Assembly (NCBI GenBank): GCA_009695405.1 | Contig: SIAZ01000005.1 | Span: forward strand, 1-31,267 | Direction: 5' to 3' | DNA from: Pedosphaera sp. | Lineage (GTDB): Bacteria > Verrucomicrobiota > Verrucomicrobiia > Limisphaerales > UBA9464 | DNA: 31,267 nucleotides | Shown here: positions 1 to 8,237 of the stretch, one piece after another | How the letters are laid out: each line of letters starts with the position of its first letter | Position numbering within the stretch: the stretch's first letter is position 1 | Program-made: the position numbers and the translations under genes | The notes under the pieces: model-generated | The model's database searches: none | Seen by the model: the letters and a program-made list of their open reading frames with translations, nothing else | Told to the model about the DNA's origin: nothing

Positions 1-61
1 GGGCCAAGCGTTCAGTCAGAGAGAAGAAGGAAAGTTCAGCGGGACGGATCAATTCAGGCAT
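1..61 (-). CDS. Possible N-terminus of a gene cut by the left edge
   Basis: An open frame runs leftward from an ATG whose first base is at 61 and stays open for 20 codons to the window edge. An in-frame GTG at 97 would add 12 residues, and a TAA lies just upstream of that. The predicted start reads MPELIRPAELSFF. No clear Shine-Dalgarno sequence precedes either start and I do not recognise the protein. The frame would be divergent from ruvC, so 98-362 would be a shared upstream region. An open stretch this short can occur by chance. Confidence 0.28.
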   Translation of the reverse strand, partial: MPELIRPAELSFFSLTERLA

Positions 62-362
62 GCTGTCTTGGACGAAAACCCAGCCCTGCTTACTCACCTT
101 TTAGACACATTTCTTTCCGCGAATTGAGTTTCTGGAAGTCCCCTTAAGTATTTAATGACTTAAAATAGGGTGCATTCCTATTAAAATCAGTTCTGAGTCA
201 AGGCTCTCCCTGAATGTTAGGTTTTTGGCTCGGTTTAGAACAGCGGTTTTAAGTTTCGCCTTGCCGCCGTTTACTTTTTTATGGCTGAAACTGATTTCAA
301 ATGAAGCCGCCTTGACGTTTGATCGATCCGGCGTGGGAGTAAGTTTAAAGCAATTTGCGGAA

Positions 363-941
363 ATGAAGTCGAGGCTGGGGGGGCGATCTAGCTCTCAACC
401 TAGTTCGTCTCCTGAGGACGTTGTTCTTCATTATCAACCGGGGGATCTTGTCCTTGGCATCGATCCGTCCCTTCGTGGCACTGGTTGGGGGGTAGTTCGG
501 GTTGCTGAACCCGAACCGGTTCATATCGGATCAGGTACAATCCATTGCCCTGCTGGGTGGGAACGAACCCGTTGTCTTGGGGAAATTGGCCGAATAATCG
601 CCGGTCTCATGGTAGAATTTCATCCAGTTGCCTGCGTGTGTGAAGGCTTGTTCTTTGCGCAAAATCTTCAAACTGCCTTAATCATGGGAGAGGCTCGGGG
701 TGCTGCCTTAGCCGCAGTGGCGGTGTCTGGTATTTCGATTCATGAAATCGCTGCCCGTAAGGTGAAACAAGCGATTGTGGGGTATGGGGCGGCTCAAAAG
801 ATGGCGGTGGCTCTGATGGTGCAACGACGGCTCTCACTCGATGTATTACCAACTCCAGATGCCGCTGATGCTCTCGCTCTAGCAATTGTCTTCGTTCAGG
901 AAAGTCGTCGCTCTCTCTTAAAAAGTGCTCGGCGCATTTGA
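363..941 (+). CDS. ruvC: Crossover junction endodeoxyribonuclease RuvC
   Basis: RuvC is the dimeric nuclease that resolves Holliday junctions together with RuvAB. Counting from the ATG at 363 (193 residues), the RNase H-like core begins with LGIDPSLRGTGWGV near residue 31. The four acidic catalytic residues are all visible: D34 in GIDP, E94 in CEGLFFAQN, and D166 and D169 in TPDAADALALA. Their spacing matches the family. Typical RuvC proteins are about 160-175 residues and start almost at the GIDP strand. Here about 30 extra residues, rich in Ser and Arg, precede it. The frame stays open further upstream to a TTG at 225, but that longer N-terminus is hydrophobic and unlike RuvC, so I prefer the ATG. 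ruvA lies about 5 kb downstream and is not in the same operon; no ruvB is in the window. Confidence 0.93.
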   Translation: MKSRLGGRSSSQPSSSPEDVVLHYQPGDLVLGIDPSLRGTGWGVVRVAEPEPVHIGSGTIHCPAGWERTRCLGEIGRIIAGLMVEFHPVACVCEGLFFAQNLQTALIMGEARGAALAAVAVSGISIHEIAARKVKQAIVGYGAAQKMAVALMVQRRLSLDVLPTPDAADALALAIVFVQESRRSLLKSARRI

Positions 942-1044
942 TGTTCTCCGGCGATAGGGCCCACTAAAAGCGGCCCAGAATCAGTGTGGTATCTTTTGAA
1001 ACTCGTTGCGTGCGTCAAGTCAGTTGGTCGGTTTTACTTCGTCC

Positions 1045-1527
1045 ATGAAAATTCAGACAGGTATTATTACTGTTTCCGATCGTGCATTCAGGGGGCTTTA
1101 TGATGACTTAGGCGGTCCCGCTTTGAAGACGGCCGTGGTCGCATGCGGATGGGAGGTGTTGGATGAAGTGAGGGTTCCAGATGAGAAAGCAGACATTCAA
1201 CGGGCGATACGCGCACAGTGTGCCAAAGGGTGTCAGTTGATCCTGACCACAGGGGGCACGGGTGTCGCCCTCCGTGATGTGACTCCCGAGGCTGTGCGCG
1301 AGATTGCTCTTCGTGAATTACCGGGATTTGGCGAGGTGATGCGATTGGAAAGCCTCAAGCTGACTCCTAATGCAATCCTCTCTCGCTGTCTTGCTGTGGT
1401 GGTTGATCGTACTTTGATTGTGTCCCTCCCCGGAAAACCGAAGGGTGCCGTTGATTGTCTCAGCTTTGTGACATCAGCCATTCCTCATTGTGTTAAAGTG
1501 TTACAAGAAGTTCCGACAAGCTGCTGA
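1045..1527 (+). CDS. mogA: Molybdopterin adenylyltransferase, MogA/MoaB family
   Basis: This enzyme adenylylates molybdopterin before molybdenum insertion during molybdenum cofactor synthesis in the cytoplasm. The 160-residue protein starts MKIQTGIITVSDRA. It carries the nucleotide/pterin-binding motif TTGGTGVALRDVTPEA near residues 67-82, then GFGEVMR, NAILSR and LPGKPKGA, in the order found in MogA. The PGFGE(V/Q)MR...AILSR stretch favours MogA over MoaB, although MoaB proteins share the fold. The ATG at 1045 is chosen because the core begins immediately after it; an upstream TTG at 1006 would add 13 residues with no family match. No other molybdenum-cofactor gene is nearby, so it looks like a stand-alone copy. 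Confidence 0.9.
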   Translation: MKIQTGIITVSDRAFRGLYDDLGGPALKTAVVACGWEVLDEVRVPDEKADIQRAIRAQCAKGCQLILTTGGTGVALRDVTPEAVREIALRELPGFGEVMRLESLKLTPNAILSRCLAVVVDRTLIVSLPGKPKGAVDCLSFVTSAIPHCVKVLQEVPTSC

Positions 1528-1740
1528 CATTTCGATATTTTGCGGGTTAGAAAGCTCAATTAAAGTGCAGAAAAAGAGGGTTAGCCTGAGATTTCAACCG
1601 CGCATTGGTCATTAGCCTAGTTGAGTTGGGCCGCACGGTTAAAGGACGGGATGACTCGTTTGATTGGGCTGAGCCTGAAAGTCTCTACGATTGAGTAACT
1701 CCCCTTGCCTCAAATCAGATCTTCTCGTTAGCGTCCCAGT

Positions 1741-2514
1741 ATGCCCTTCAAGTTTCTCTTTGTCCTCGGATTGGCCTTAGGAGTCGTCGCTTCAGCCGCT
1801 ACAGTTGAGAGGTTCACCCTCGATGGTTTTAGTGTCATTATTAAGGAACCTGAGAGGGCCGCAGTCGGCAAGCCTTGGCTTTGGATTGGGGAATTCGCCG
1901 GTCACTTGAAGACGCTCGAAGATGGCTTAGTGGAAAAAGGATGGCACGTCGTCTCGGTCGGTGTGAGTGATCAGTTTGGCTCAACTCGCTCGATGGGTGT
2001 TTGGGAGAAGCTCTACGCAGAACTTCACGATAAACGCGCTTTTTCGGCCCGCCCTGCCCTCTTGGGGATTTCACGCGGCGGCCTTTACGTCAATGCTTGG
2101 ACTCGCCTGCATCCAGACCGAGTCAGTGTTCTTTATCTCGATAATGCCGTCTGTGACATTCGTTCGTGGCCGGGCGGTTTCAAACTCAAGCATCAGAGTA
2201 AAGGGAGCGCTAATGATTGGGCTCTCTACAAGACTGAGTTTAAATTTTCTGACGACGCTGTTGCTCTGGAGAAGTCGTTGCATCCAGGTGATGGCTTGTT
2301 ACCAGCGATTAAGGCGGGGGTTTTCTTAATTTCGTGTCACGGCACCGCTGATAAGACCGTGCCTTATGAGGACAATAGCGCGGCAGTCGTCAAATTATGG
2401 CAGGACAAGGGCGGGAAGTTAAAAGTGTTCCCCAAGGAGGGTGGGGATCATCATCCTCACGGGTTACCTGATCCGAAACCGCTCATTGATGTGCTCATCG
2501 CCGAGGTAAAGTGA
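1741..2514 (+). CDS. Secreted alpha/beta-hydrolase-fold protein
   Basis: The protein has 257 residues. Residues 1-20 form a signal peptide (short basic start, hydrophobic stretch, ASAA), so it is probably periplasmic or secreted. The rest has an alpha/beta-hydrolase layout: a WLWIGEFAGH strand and oxyanion-like loop near residue 50, a nucleophile elbow GISRGG with S111, a candidate acid D204 in HGTADKTVP, and a candidate base among H237, H238 and H240 in GGDHHPHG. The order Ser-Asp-His is that of esterases and dipeptidyl-peptidase-like hydrolases. The substrate cannot be told from the sequence. The gene stands alone: 213 nt separate it from mogA, and I see no gene or clear signal in that gap. 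The next gene, tRNA-Tyr, is on the other strand. Confidence 0.8.
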   Translation: MPFKFLFVLGLALGVVASAATVERFTLDGFSVIIKEPERAAVGKPWLWIGEFAGHLKTLEDGLVEKGWHVVSVGVSDQFGSTRSMGVWEKLYAELHDKRAFSARPALLGISRGGLYVNAWTRLHPDRVSVLYLDNAVCDIRSWPGGFKLKHQSKGSANDWALYKTEFKFSDDAVALEKSLHPGDGLLPAIKAGVFLISCHGTADKTVPYEDNSAAVVKLWQDKGGKLKVFPKEGGDHHPHGLPDPKPLIDVLIAEVK

Positions 2515-2668
2515 TTAGGAAGTCCGGTCCGCTGCGGACTAAAAAAGGGGAAAGAGTGAGCTGGAGACTTTCGGTTTTGCGGTGTTTCTCAGCGGGAATA
2601 CTGCATGGCCACGAGCGGTCTTGGGTGAAGGGAATCTAGTGGTACGGCATCCTGTCTCAGAAAAAGAG

Positions 2669-2756
2669 TGGTGGTAGGAGAAGGATTCGAACCTTCGTAG
2701 GGCGTTAGCCCGACAGATTTACAGTCTGTTCCGATTGACCGCTCCGGCATCCTACC
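2669..2756 (-). tRNA. tRNA-Tyr (anticodon GUA)
   Basis: Read on the minus strand, the 5' acceptor strand GGTAGGA (2756-2750) pairs with TCCTACC (2679-2673), followed by discriminator A and an encoded CCA (2671-2669). The anticodon loop contains CTGTAAA, giving anticodon GTA (Tyr). A long variable arm (GGGCTAACGCCC) makes it class II, as expected for bacterial tRNA-Tyr. The T arm contains GGTTCGAATCC. The total is 88 nt including CCA. The gene lies between the plus-strand hydrolase gene and the minus-strand rhodanese gene. No convincing terminator was seen beyond its 3' end. Confidence 0.97.
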
Positions 2757-2823
2757 AAGGATTTTCCGCAAGTCGCGTGGACGGCGGACGCGAATGAACT
2801 CAAACCTTCAGGGCAGGCTCAAG

Positions 2824-2844
2824 GTGATTTTTAAGAAAAATCAC
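2824..2844. repeat. 9-bp perfect inverted repeat, possible terminator
   Basis: The arms GTGATTTTT (2824-2832) and AAAAATCAC (2836-2844) are perfectly complementary around a 3-nt loop. The element sits 11 nt past the stop codon of the minus-strand rhodanese gene. On the minus strand no U-run follows the stem; on the plus strand four T residues follow. It may end the rhodanese transcript before tRNA-Tyr, but it lacks a full intrinsic-terminator tail for that direction. Confidence 0.4.
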
Positions 2845-2854
2845 TTTTAGAGGG

Positions 2855-3298
2855 TCACTTGCCGCCGACGGGTTTGTTACCGCCCGCCTGCCACGCTCGG
2901 ATACCGCCAAGGAGATTGACGGTATCTTTAAATTTTAAACCATCCATTTGGGTGCACGCCTTCGCACTTCGTCCACCAATAGCGCAGTAGACAAGATAGG
3001 TTTTATTTTTGCTGAGTTTGTTAACATTCTCAGTGAATTCGGCGGCTCTAATATCAATATTGATGGATCCCGGTATGTGACCGCTGGCGAATTCTTGTGG
3101 GCTTCGAACATCGAGCACAATCCGGTTTGTGTCTCCTCGGAGAGTTTCCCATTCCGCCCATTCCAGATTGCGGGTGTTGGCACCGGTCGCTTTTGGCGAT
3201 GTTGGGGCTGGAAAGTTAGGAAATGGATTTTGGGCAAAAGCCGCCGTTTGAAAAATCGCTAGAAGTAACGAGAAGAGAAGGGGAATCCAAAGTTTCAT
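2855..3298 (-). CDS. Periplasmic rhodanese-domain protein
   Basis: The protein has 147 residues: a clear signal peptide (residues 1-22, ending AAFAQ), a short Pro-rich spacer, and one rhodanese-like domain (about 43-143). Family signatures are VLDVRSPQEFASGHIPGSIN in the first half and the active-site loop YCAIGGRS with C105. Rhodaneses move sulfane sulfur between thiols through a cysteine persulfide, but the natural substrate here is unknown. The retained cysteine suggests an active protein rather than a purely structural one. The gene is 58 nt downstream of the cytochrome c/SUMF1 gene on the same strand, so the two may share a transcript; both products are predicted to act outside the cytoplasm. 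Confidence 0.88.
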   Translation of the reverse strand: MKLWIPLLFSLLLAIFQTAAFAQNPFPNFPAPTSPKATGANTRNLEWAEWETLRGDTNRIVLDVRSPQEFASGHIPGSINIDIRAAEFTENVNKLSKNKTYLVYCAIGGRSAKACTQMDGLKFKDTVNLLGGIRAWQAGGNKPVGGK

Positions 3299-3356
3299 AC
3301 TAGAGGACGAGGTGGCAGGTTTGAGGGATGTTGAAGGAGTGAAGCACCTTTTAAAC

Positions 3357-5111
3357 TTATGGTTTAACAGGAAAACTAGCCCAGTAGGCTTCGATTTCGT
3401 TGATCGCTGGAACCTTCAAAGGGCGAACGATACGAAGGCCAAGGAATTGAGCGTCGGTTAGGTACCACTTTGACTTAGGTAATTGAGGATCCCTCATCTT
3501 CCAACTAGCGTCGCTGGCTCGGCGAGCACCGCTGCGGAGGATTTCGGCTTCATCGTCCCAAGAACCGCCTCGGGCCACGTGAGGGTATTCCGAGGCTCCG
3601 GGTACATAGTCAACCTCGCCCCTCTTGTTGTAGTCGGCTACGTAGGCGTCCAGCACCCATTCGGCAACATTTCCGTGCATATCATACAAGCCCCAAGGAT
3701 TCGGTTTCTTTTTGCCGACTTGCTGATACTTGCTGTCCGAATTGCCGTAGTACCAAGCGTAATCGCCCAGTTTAGATTCGTCGTCGCCGAAAGAGTGCCG
3801 AGTGGTTGAACCCGCTCGGCAGGCGTATTCCCACTCGGCTTCAGTCGCTAATCGGTAGAAATGCCCCGTCTTGGCTGTAAGCCACTTGCAGTATTTCACC
3901 GCCGCATAGTGCGTCATGGAAATAGCAGGGAAATTTTCTTTGCCCATACCAAAACTCATCTCCACATACGGAGTCGTTGGACGTGATACAGCGTCCGATT
4001 CTCGTCCTGTATAGGGGTTCTTGCCTGGAACCGCATTGGCTGGAATCAATTCTGGATAGGCCAACCACAATTCTCGATCCATTCGCTCCGTAGGAACATT
4101 GGTACCCCTTTCAAGTGAGGGGAATTGAAACAACTCATACTCGTTCCAAGTGACCTCCGTGCGCCCCATCCAGAAGGGGGCGATTGTCACTTTCCTACGG
4201 GGACCTTCGTCAGCTTTACGCTTTGGTTCCGAATCACTCGTACCCATTTCAAAGACGCCGCCAGGAATGGGAACTAAGCTAAACTCGACCTTAGATTCCC
4301 CAATCATTTCGGCATAAGGTTTCATTTCGCCCGCAGTTGATTCCGGAGAGTTGGCTAGGACGCGAGCGTGAATCGCCTCGAGCATCGCTTGGGGATCTCG
4401 ACTCAGTGTGGATCCCTCTTCCTTTTGGCTCAGGGTCATGCCGTCTGGCCAAAAAGCCCCTTGATCAATCCAATTTCTAATTAAGTCCGTTTTTGACTTG
4501 GGCAGTGGTCCGCCCTTCTTTGCCGGTGGCATCAGGTCGTCGTGGTCCGAAGGCAGCACTGTAGAGGTGTAAACTGTCGAGGCATTTGCGTCGCTAGGTA
4601 CAATGGACTTCGACTTAAAGAACTCGGCTTTCACGTCTAATCGTAGGCCTCCTTTTGCATGGCCCTCTTTGTGGCAGGTCACGCAGTGGCCCTCGAAAAT
4701 CGGTTTTACGTCCCGAACAAATTCAGCTTTGTCCTTTTGTCCTAAGCTCTGGTCATCGGGCCAAGGTGCCCCTTGTTCTATCCAGACCTTCAGGATGTCA
4801 CGTTGAGACGGCGTCAGACGATCCCCCTTCGGTGGCATCAAGTTGTCGTCTCCATCAGGTAATCCGGTCGACACATACAAGGGACTCTTCACCGGATCTC
4901 CAGGCCCCAGCGCTGTTCCAGACTCTCCGCCCTTTAATGCACCAGCGCGGTTTATTAAGGATAGTTCTCCCTTTGGTTTCTCGATTCCGTGACATTTAAG
5001 GCAGGAAACCTCTAGAATGGGCCGAACTTGCTTCCGAAAGTCAACCGGGTCAGCGGCATACAGTGGGACGGTTAGGGTGAGAAGTGCGGAAAGTTCTGCG
5101 ATGCGATTCAT
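3357..5111 (-). CDS. Exported protein: two planctomycete-type cytochrome c domains plus SUMF1-like domain
   Basis: This 584-residue protein starts with a short signal peptide (residues 1-20). Two tandem cytochrome c modules of the planctomycete type follow. The first has heme motif CLKCH (C37, C40, H41) and a likely Met ligand in LMPP (M92). The second has CVTCH (C143, C146, H147) and LMPP (M194). Each ends with a W-I-(E/D)-QGA pattern. Residues from about 277 to 575 form a SUMF1/formylglycine-generating-enzyme-like fold (GGVFEMG, TEVTWNEYE, EWEYACRAG, GNVAEWVLDAY, RGGSW). The cysteine pair used by true formylglycine-generating enzymes, expected shortly after RGGSW, is absent (the segment reads RGGSWDDEAEILRSGAR), so it is probably not a sulfatase activator. 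Such fusions are known mainly from Planctomycetes and Verrucomicrobia; their function is poorly known. Confidence 0.88.
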   Translation of the reverse strand: MNRIAELSALLTLTVPLYAADPVDFRKQVRPILEVSCLKCHGIEKPKGELSLINRAGALKGGESGTALGPGDPVKSPLYVSTGLPDGDDNLMPPKGDRLTPSQRDILKVWIEQGAPWPDDQSLGQKDKAEFVRDVKPIFEGHCVTCHKEGHAKGGLRLDVKAEFFKSKSIVPSDANASTVYTSTVLPSDHDDLMPPAKKGGPLPKSKTDLIRNWIDQGAFWPDGMTLSQKEEGSTLSRDPQAMLEAIHARVLANSPESTAGEMKPYAEMIGESKVEFSLVPIPGGVFEMGTSDSEPKRKADEGPRRKVTIAPFWMGRTEVTWNEYELFQFPSLERGTNVPTERMDRELWLAYPELIPANAVPGKNPYTGRESDAVSRPTTPYVEMSFGMGKENFPAISMTHYAAVKYCKWLTAKTGHFYRLATEAEWEYACRAGSTTRHSFGDDESKLGDYAWYYGNSDSKYQQVGKKKPNPWGLYDMHGNVAEWVLDAYVADYNKRGEVDYVPGASEYPHVARGGSWDDEAEILRSGARRASDASWKMRDPQLPKSKWYLTDAQFLGLRIVRPLKVPAINEIEAYWASFPVKP

Positions 5112-5236
5112 GCGTGTTGCGTACTGAAGGATATTACTTGGTCAAGGTATGGGTTTGTCAAACGCCAGTATAGCGCTAGGTGCGGACCAACAAGACATCA
5201 ATTAGAAATTGTCGGATCGAGAGGCCCGTTAAAAAA

Positions 5237-6013
5237 CTACTGCCCCCCTCTTGCCGGATCCAACCACGGAGTTCCGGCCCAGTACCAACGGGACGGCTTG
5301 AGCAATTCAACATGCCCTTCCCCAAAGGCAACAACACTTTTCCCGCCATGGCGCACATGAGGTCCTCCCCAATTCCCGTCGTCTGAGGTGACACATCCGG
5401 AACAGGGGGCGTCATTTTGTGGGTCGTGAAGAACCCAAGCACCTGGTTTCTCGGGGGTCTTGTCTGTAACGCACTTCAATGGGTCTCGGATGTCCGCAGT
5501 TCGTGGTTTCGATCCACCATCGGTAATCACAACAGTCCCAGCGGGCGAGGCAATCGATGTGTCGCGAGCAGGCGGGAAGTCTTTGACATCCCAAATTCCA
5601 GGCCAATCGCAGCCTCCAACCTTAAAATTCATAGAATAGTTCGAAATCAAACGGTCTAACTGTTCCGACGCATAGTTGGCCCAAGCACGATTGAAACCTG
5701 GTGTTCGGGTTGGACAGATGACGATGTTAGTGGTCTGTAAATAGGGTTTGAGAAAATTAAACCAAAGCTTGCGATTTACGTTGTCGCCGCGCACCCAGAA
5801 GGTGGGAGTATATCGCCCTTGGTTGTCGGTCGCGTAAAGAGCTTCCCCGATCATTACCTGTCGCAGATTACTGGTGCAATTAGCCGATTTTGCCTTTTCT
5901 TTTGCTCTACCGAGAGCCGGCAAAAGCATTCCAGCTAGGATCGCTATAATTGCGATGACAACGAGTAACTCGATGAGAGTAAAGCCGCGCTGTAAGTTTT
6001 TGACAAAGGTCAT
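5237..6013 (-). CDS. Type II secretion/type IV prepilin-like protein with H-X9-(D/E)G motif
   Basis: From the ATG at 6013 the product has 258 residues. It begins with a prepilin leader, MTFVKNLQRG, followed by FTLIELLVVIAIIAILAGML, so prepilin peptidase should cut after G10, leaving N-methylated Phe and E15 at mature position 5. The hydrophobic helix is followed by a cysteine-containing globular region. Near the end, RHGGKSVVAFGEGHVE fits the H-X9-DG motif common in PVC prepilin-like proteins, with Glu replacing Asp (H222, E232). Genomes of these bacteria carry many such copies, and most are not proven pilins. The frame extends upstream to a TTG at 6037, but the leader argues for 6013. No secretion or pilus assembly genes are nearby. 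The gene is divergent from ruvA. Confidence 0.87.
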   Translation of the reverse strand: MTFVKNLQRGFTLIELLVVIAIIAILAGMLLPALGRAKEKAKSANCTSNLRQVMIGEALYATDNQGRYTPTFWVRGDNVNRKLWFNFLKPYLQTTNIVICPTRTPGFNRAWANYASEQLDRLISNYSMNFKVGGCDWPGIWDVKDFPPARDTSIASPAGTVVITDGGSKPRTADIRDPLKCVTDKTPEKPGAWVLHDPQNDAPCSGCVTSDDGNWGGPHVRHGGKSVVAFGEGHVELLKPSRWYWAGTPWLDPARGGQ

Positions 6014-6134
6014 GGCTGTTTCTGAGCAGCAAGGCAAATAGTGTCAGCTAAATTCTTCTACTTAAAAGTCCATCGGCGCATTCATTCCAGACGAGGCTTG
6101 ATTCTCAACGCTTAAAACTGCATCTCCGATCTGC

Positions 6135-6749
6135 GTGATTACCTTTCTGCATGGCCGCCTCGTCGAGGCCCTTCCCTCTCTCATCGTTGTAGAGGTAAAT
6201 GGGGTCGGATATGAGGTCCTTGTTCCTCTCTCAACCTTTGATCGCTTGCCGTCAACAGGAAGCGAAGTGCAGATTCTCACTCATCTCGCTGTTCGCGAAG
6301 ACGCCCATATTCTGTACGGTTTTCTAACTGCAGCGGAAAGAGATCTCTTCAGATTGCTGATAAATACAGTGAGTGGTATCGGCCCGCGAATCGCTCTGAG
6401 CATCCTCAGCAGCCTGAGCGTTTCGGCATTTCGTTCCGCCGTTGCTGCCGGCGACTTCAAAGCCTTATCAGCCGTTAATGGAGTTGGGAAAAAAACCGCG
6501 GAACGGATTGTGGTGGAGCTAAAGGATAAGTTGATTTCTCTAGGTGGCTCCGGAACCTTTCCAAGTCACACTTTGAATCGTTTAAGTCAAGAAACCGACA
6601 CTCGAATTAGCGATGCCGTCTCGGCTCTAATGGCTCTCGGTGTTAAGCCTCAGGAAGCTACCGACACTGTGCGTGCGTCTCTTCAAATGCTAGGGAATGA
6701 CGCCACCACGGACCAAATTATACGAGCTAGCCTACGCCACAACGGATGA
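6135..6749 (+). CDS. ruvA: Holliday junction branch migration protein RuvA
   Basis: RuvA binds four-way junctions as a tetramer and directs the RuvB motor. The 204-residue protein begins MITFLHGRLVE from a GTG start, which fits the usual N-terminus. Domain I (OB fold) covers about residues 1-63 (VEVNGVGYEV). The helix-hairpin-helix region follows with NTVSGIGPRIALSILS and NGVGKKTAERIVVELK. A flexible linker near 140-155 leads to the small C-terminal domain III (about 155-204), which contacts RuvB. The stop codon overlaps the start of the next gene (ATGA), so the two are probably translated together. No ruvB is present in the window. Confidence 0.96.
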   Translation: MITFLHGRLVEALPSLIVVEVNGVGYEVLVPLSTFDRLPSTGSEVQILTHLAVREDAHILYGFLTAAERDLFRLLINTVSGIGPRIALSILSSLSVSAFRSAVAAGDFKALSAVNGVGKKTAERIVVELKDKLISLGGSGTFPSHTLNRLSQETDTRISDAVSALMALGVKPQEATDTVRASLQMLGNDATTDQIIRASLRHNG

Positions 6750-7456
6750 AAGAATCTACCGATCAACAGTCGACCGCTACAAAAGCCCGAGGCTCAGTGT
6801 TGCCTGAAAAGGCTCAGTGGCATGGGAAAATAGCCGCCATCTTTATTTGGGCGCTGGTCTCCTGCCTTGCTGCCACCTTACGCTGGCGGTGGATTGATCT
6901 TGAGTCGTTAAAAACAGCGGTAAACAGTCAGCGATACATTTTTGTTATCTGGCATAATCGTCTGTCACTTTCGCCCATTATTTACCGACATTTGATGCGT
7001 CATCGAGGCCCTAATCGACATCTAGCGGCATTGGTCAGCGCGAGTAAGGATGGAGGAATGTTAACAGAGATTCTCAAACTCTTTCGCATAACAGGCATTC
7101 GTGGATCCTCCAGTCGACGTGGAGCTCAAGCGTTACGAGAGTTAGGTACACAAGCTGGCCAAGGAAGAGACCTAGCTCTGACGCCCGACGGCCCTCGGGG
7201 CCCTCGGTATGAACTGAAACCTGGAGTCATTGCACTCGCTCAAATCACTGGGTTACCTATCGTCCCGATTTCCTTTCGGCTCGGTTGGAAATGGAGCCTT
7301 AAAAGTTGGGATAGGTTCCAAATTCCTCTCCCATTCAGCCTGTGTGAAGTTCAAGTGGCAAAACCCATACTAGTTCCTTCCGATACTAGCGAGAGCGGCC
7401 GTGAAAGCCTTAGTCTGCATCTTAAAAGTATCCTTACGGATATAACTCACGATTAG
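6746..7456 (+). CDS. DUF374-family lysophospholipid acyltransferase-like protein
   Basis: The protein has 236 residues with an N-terminal hydrophobic stretch (about 28-44) that may anchor it in the inner membrane. Family features are IWHNRL with the His expected at the acyltransferase active site, SASKDGGML, the RGSSSRRGAQALREL block and LTPDGPRGPRYELKPG. DUF374 belongs to the lysophospholipid acyltransferase (LPLAT) superfamily, and members often lie near lipid A or Kdo genes. The true acceptor is not known here. The start codon overlaps the ruvA stop, suggesting translational coupling. The gene converges on def, with a 110-nt gap in which I see no clear terminator. Confidence 0.85.
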   Translation: MKESTDQQSTATKARGSVLPEKAQWHGKIAAIFIWALVSCLAATLRWRWIDLESLKTAVNSQRYIFVIWHNRLSLSPIIYRHLMRHRGPNRHLAALVSASKDGGMLTEILKLFRITGIRGSSSRRGAQALRELGTQAGQGRDLALTPDGPRGPRYELKPGVIALAQITGLPIVPISFRLGWKWSLKSWDRFQIPLPFSLCEVQVAKPILVPSDTSESGRESLSLHLKSILTDITHD

Positions 7457-7566
7457 CGATAATCTCTGTATCGAACGGTCTAGGTCTTCTGCCAAATGCC
7501 TGTTCATACGACTCGGCACCCACGCCTGAGGCAACCCAGTAACAACCGAGCGTCAGCTATACTCGC

Positions 7567-8148
7567 TCAAGCCTTGCGGCGTTCAGCTTGCAACCGAGCC
7601 TTGGTTTCACTCTGCAATTCATCGACCTCCTCGCGCACATCAGCCCTCACCGCAGAGCTCATTCGATCGATAAAAAGAAGTCCATTTAAATGATCAGCCT
7701 CGTGCTGAATAGCGCGGGCGAGTAGGCCTCCAACTCTAAAGCGGAACGACTCGCCGCGCTCGTTTAGAGCGGTGACATCAATCTCGGAAGCCCGCCGAAT
7801 ATCTCCGTAAATCTCTGGAAAACTTAAGCAACCTTCGGGCCCAACTTCAAAATCCCCGGAAGGAGCAATCAGGGGATTGATAAGGACCAGCGGCATAAAC
7901 GCATCGACAACACAGGTGTGCCCCTCAACCCAAAGCTGACTGGGACGATCCTTAACCCCGCGGACATCCACAACCGCAACCTGCTTTGCCACTCCAATTT
8001 GCTGGGCAGCGAGTCCAATTCCATGAGCCGCATACATCGTTTCAAAAAGGTCGGATACCAACTGCTTTAAGGTCAGGTCGATCTTGACAATATTCTCGCC
8101 CCGACGCCTAAGGACGGGGTCGCCATACTTCACCACTGGAAGAACCAT
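7567..8148 (-). CDS. def: Peptide deformylase
   Basis: Def removes the formyl group from the N-terminal methionine of new proteins, the step before methionine aminopeptidase. All three family motifs are intact in this 193-residue protein: GIGLAAQQ (43-50), EGCLS (105-109) with the metal-binding cysteine, and QHEADHLNG with H149, E150 and H153. The start MVLPVVKYGDPVLR fits the family. The C-terminus is a charged helix typical of type I enzymes. The gene is divergent from the ribosomal supercluster, with 250 nt between the two starts, so the region 8149-8398 may hold promoters for both. map, which acts on the same substrates, lies in that supercluster about 9 kb away. Confidence 0.96.
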   Translation of the reverse strand: MVLPVVKYGDPVLRRRGENIVKIDLTLKQLVSDLFETMYAAHGIGLAAQQIGVAKQVAVVDVRGVKDRPSQLWVEGHTCVVDAFMPLVLINPLIAPSGDFEVGPEGCLSFPEIYGDIRRASEIDVTALNERGESFRFRVGGLLARAIQHEADHLNGLLFIDRMSSAVRADVREEVDELQSETKARLQAERRKA

Positions 8149-8237
8149 TCGGTGGAGCGTGAGTTAAAAACTGAACGATGCCAAGACTCCAACTTAGGCA
8201 ACTAAACAACATTTCTAAAAATAATTTCAGAAAACGA

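Noticed and set aside
2521..2550. Hairpin AGTCCG...CGGACT after the hydrolase gene, considered as a terminator
   Set aside because: The stem is followed by an A-run, not a T-run, on the plus strand, and it does not fit the tRNA gene on the minus strand.
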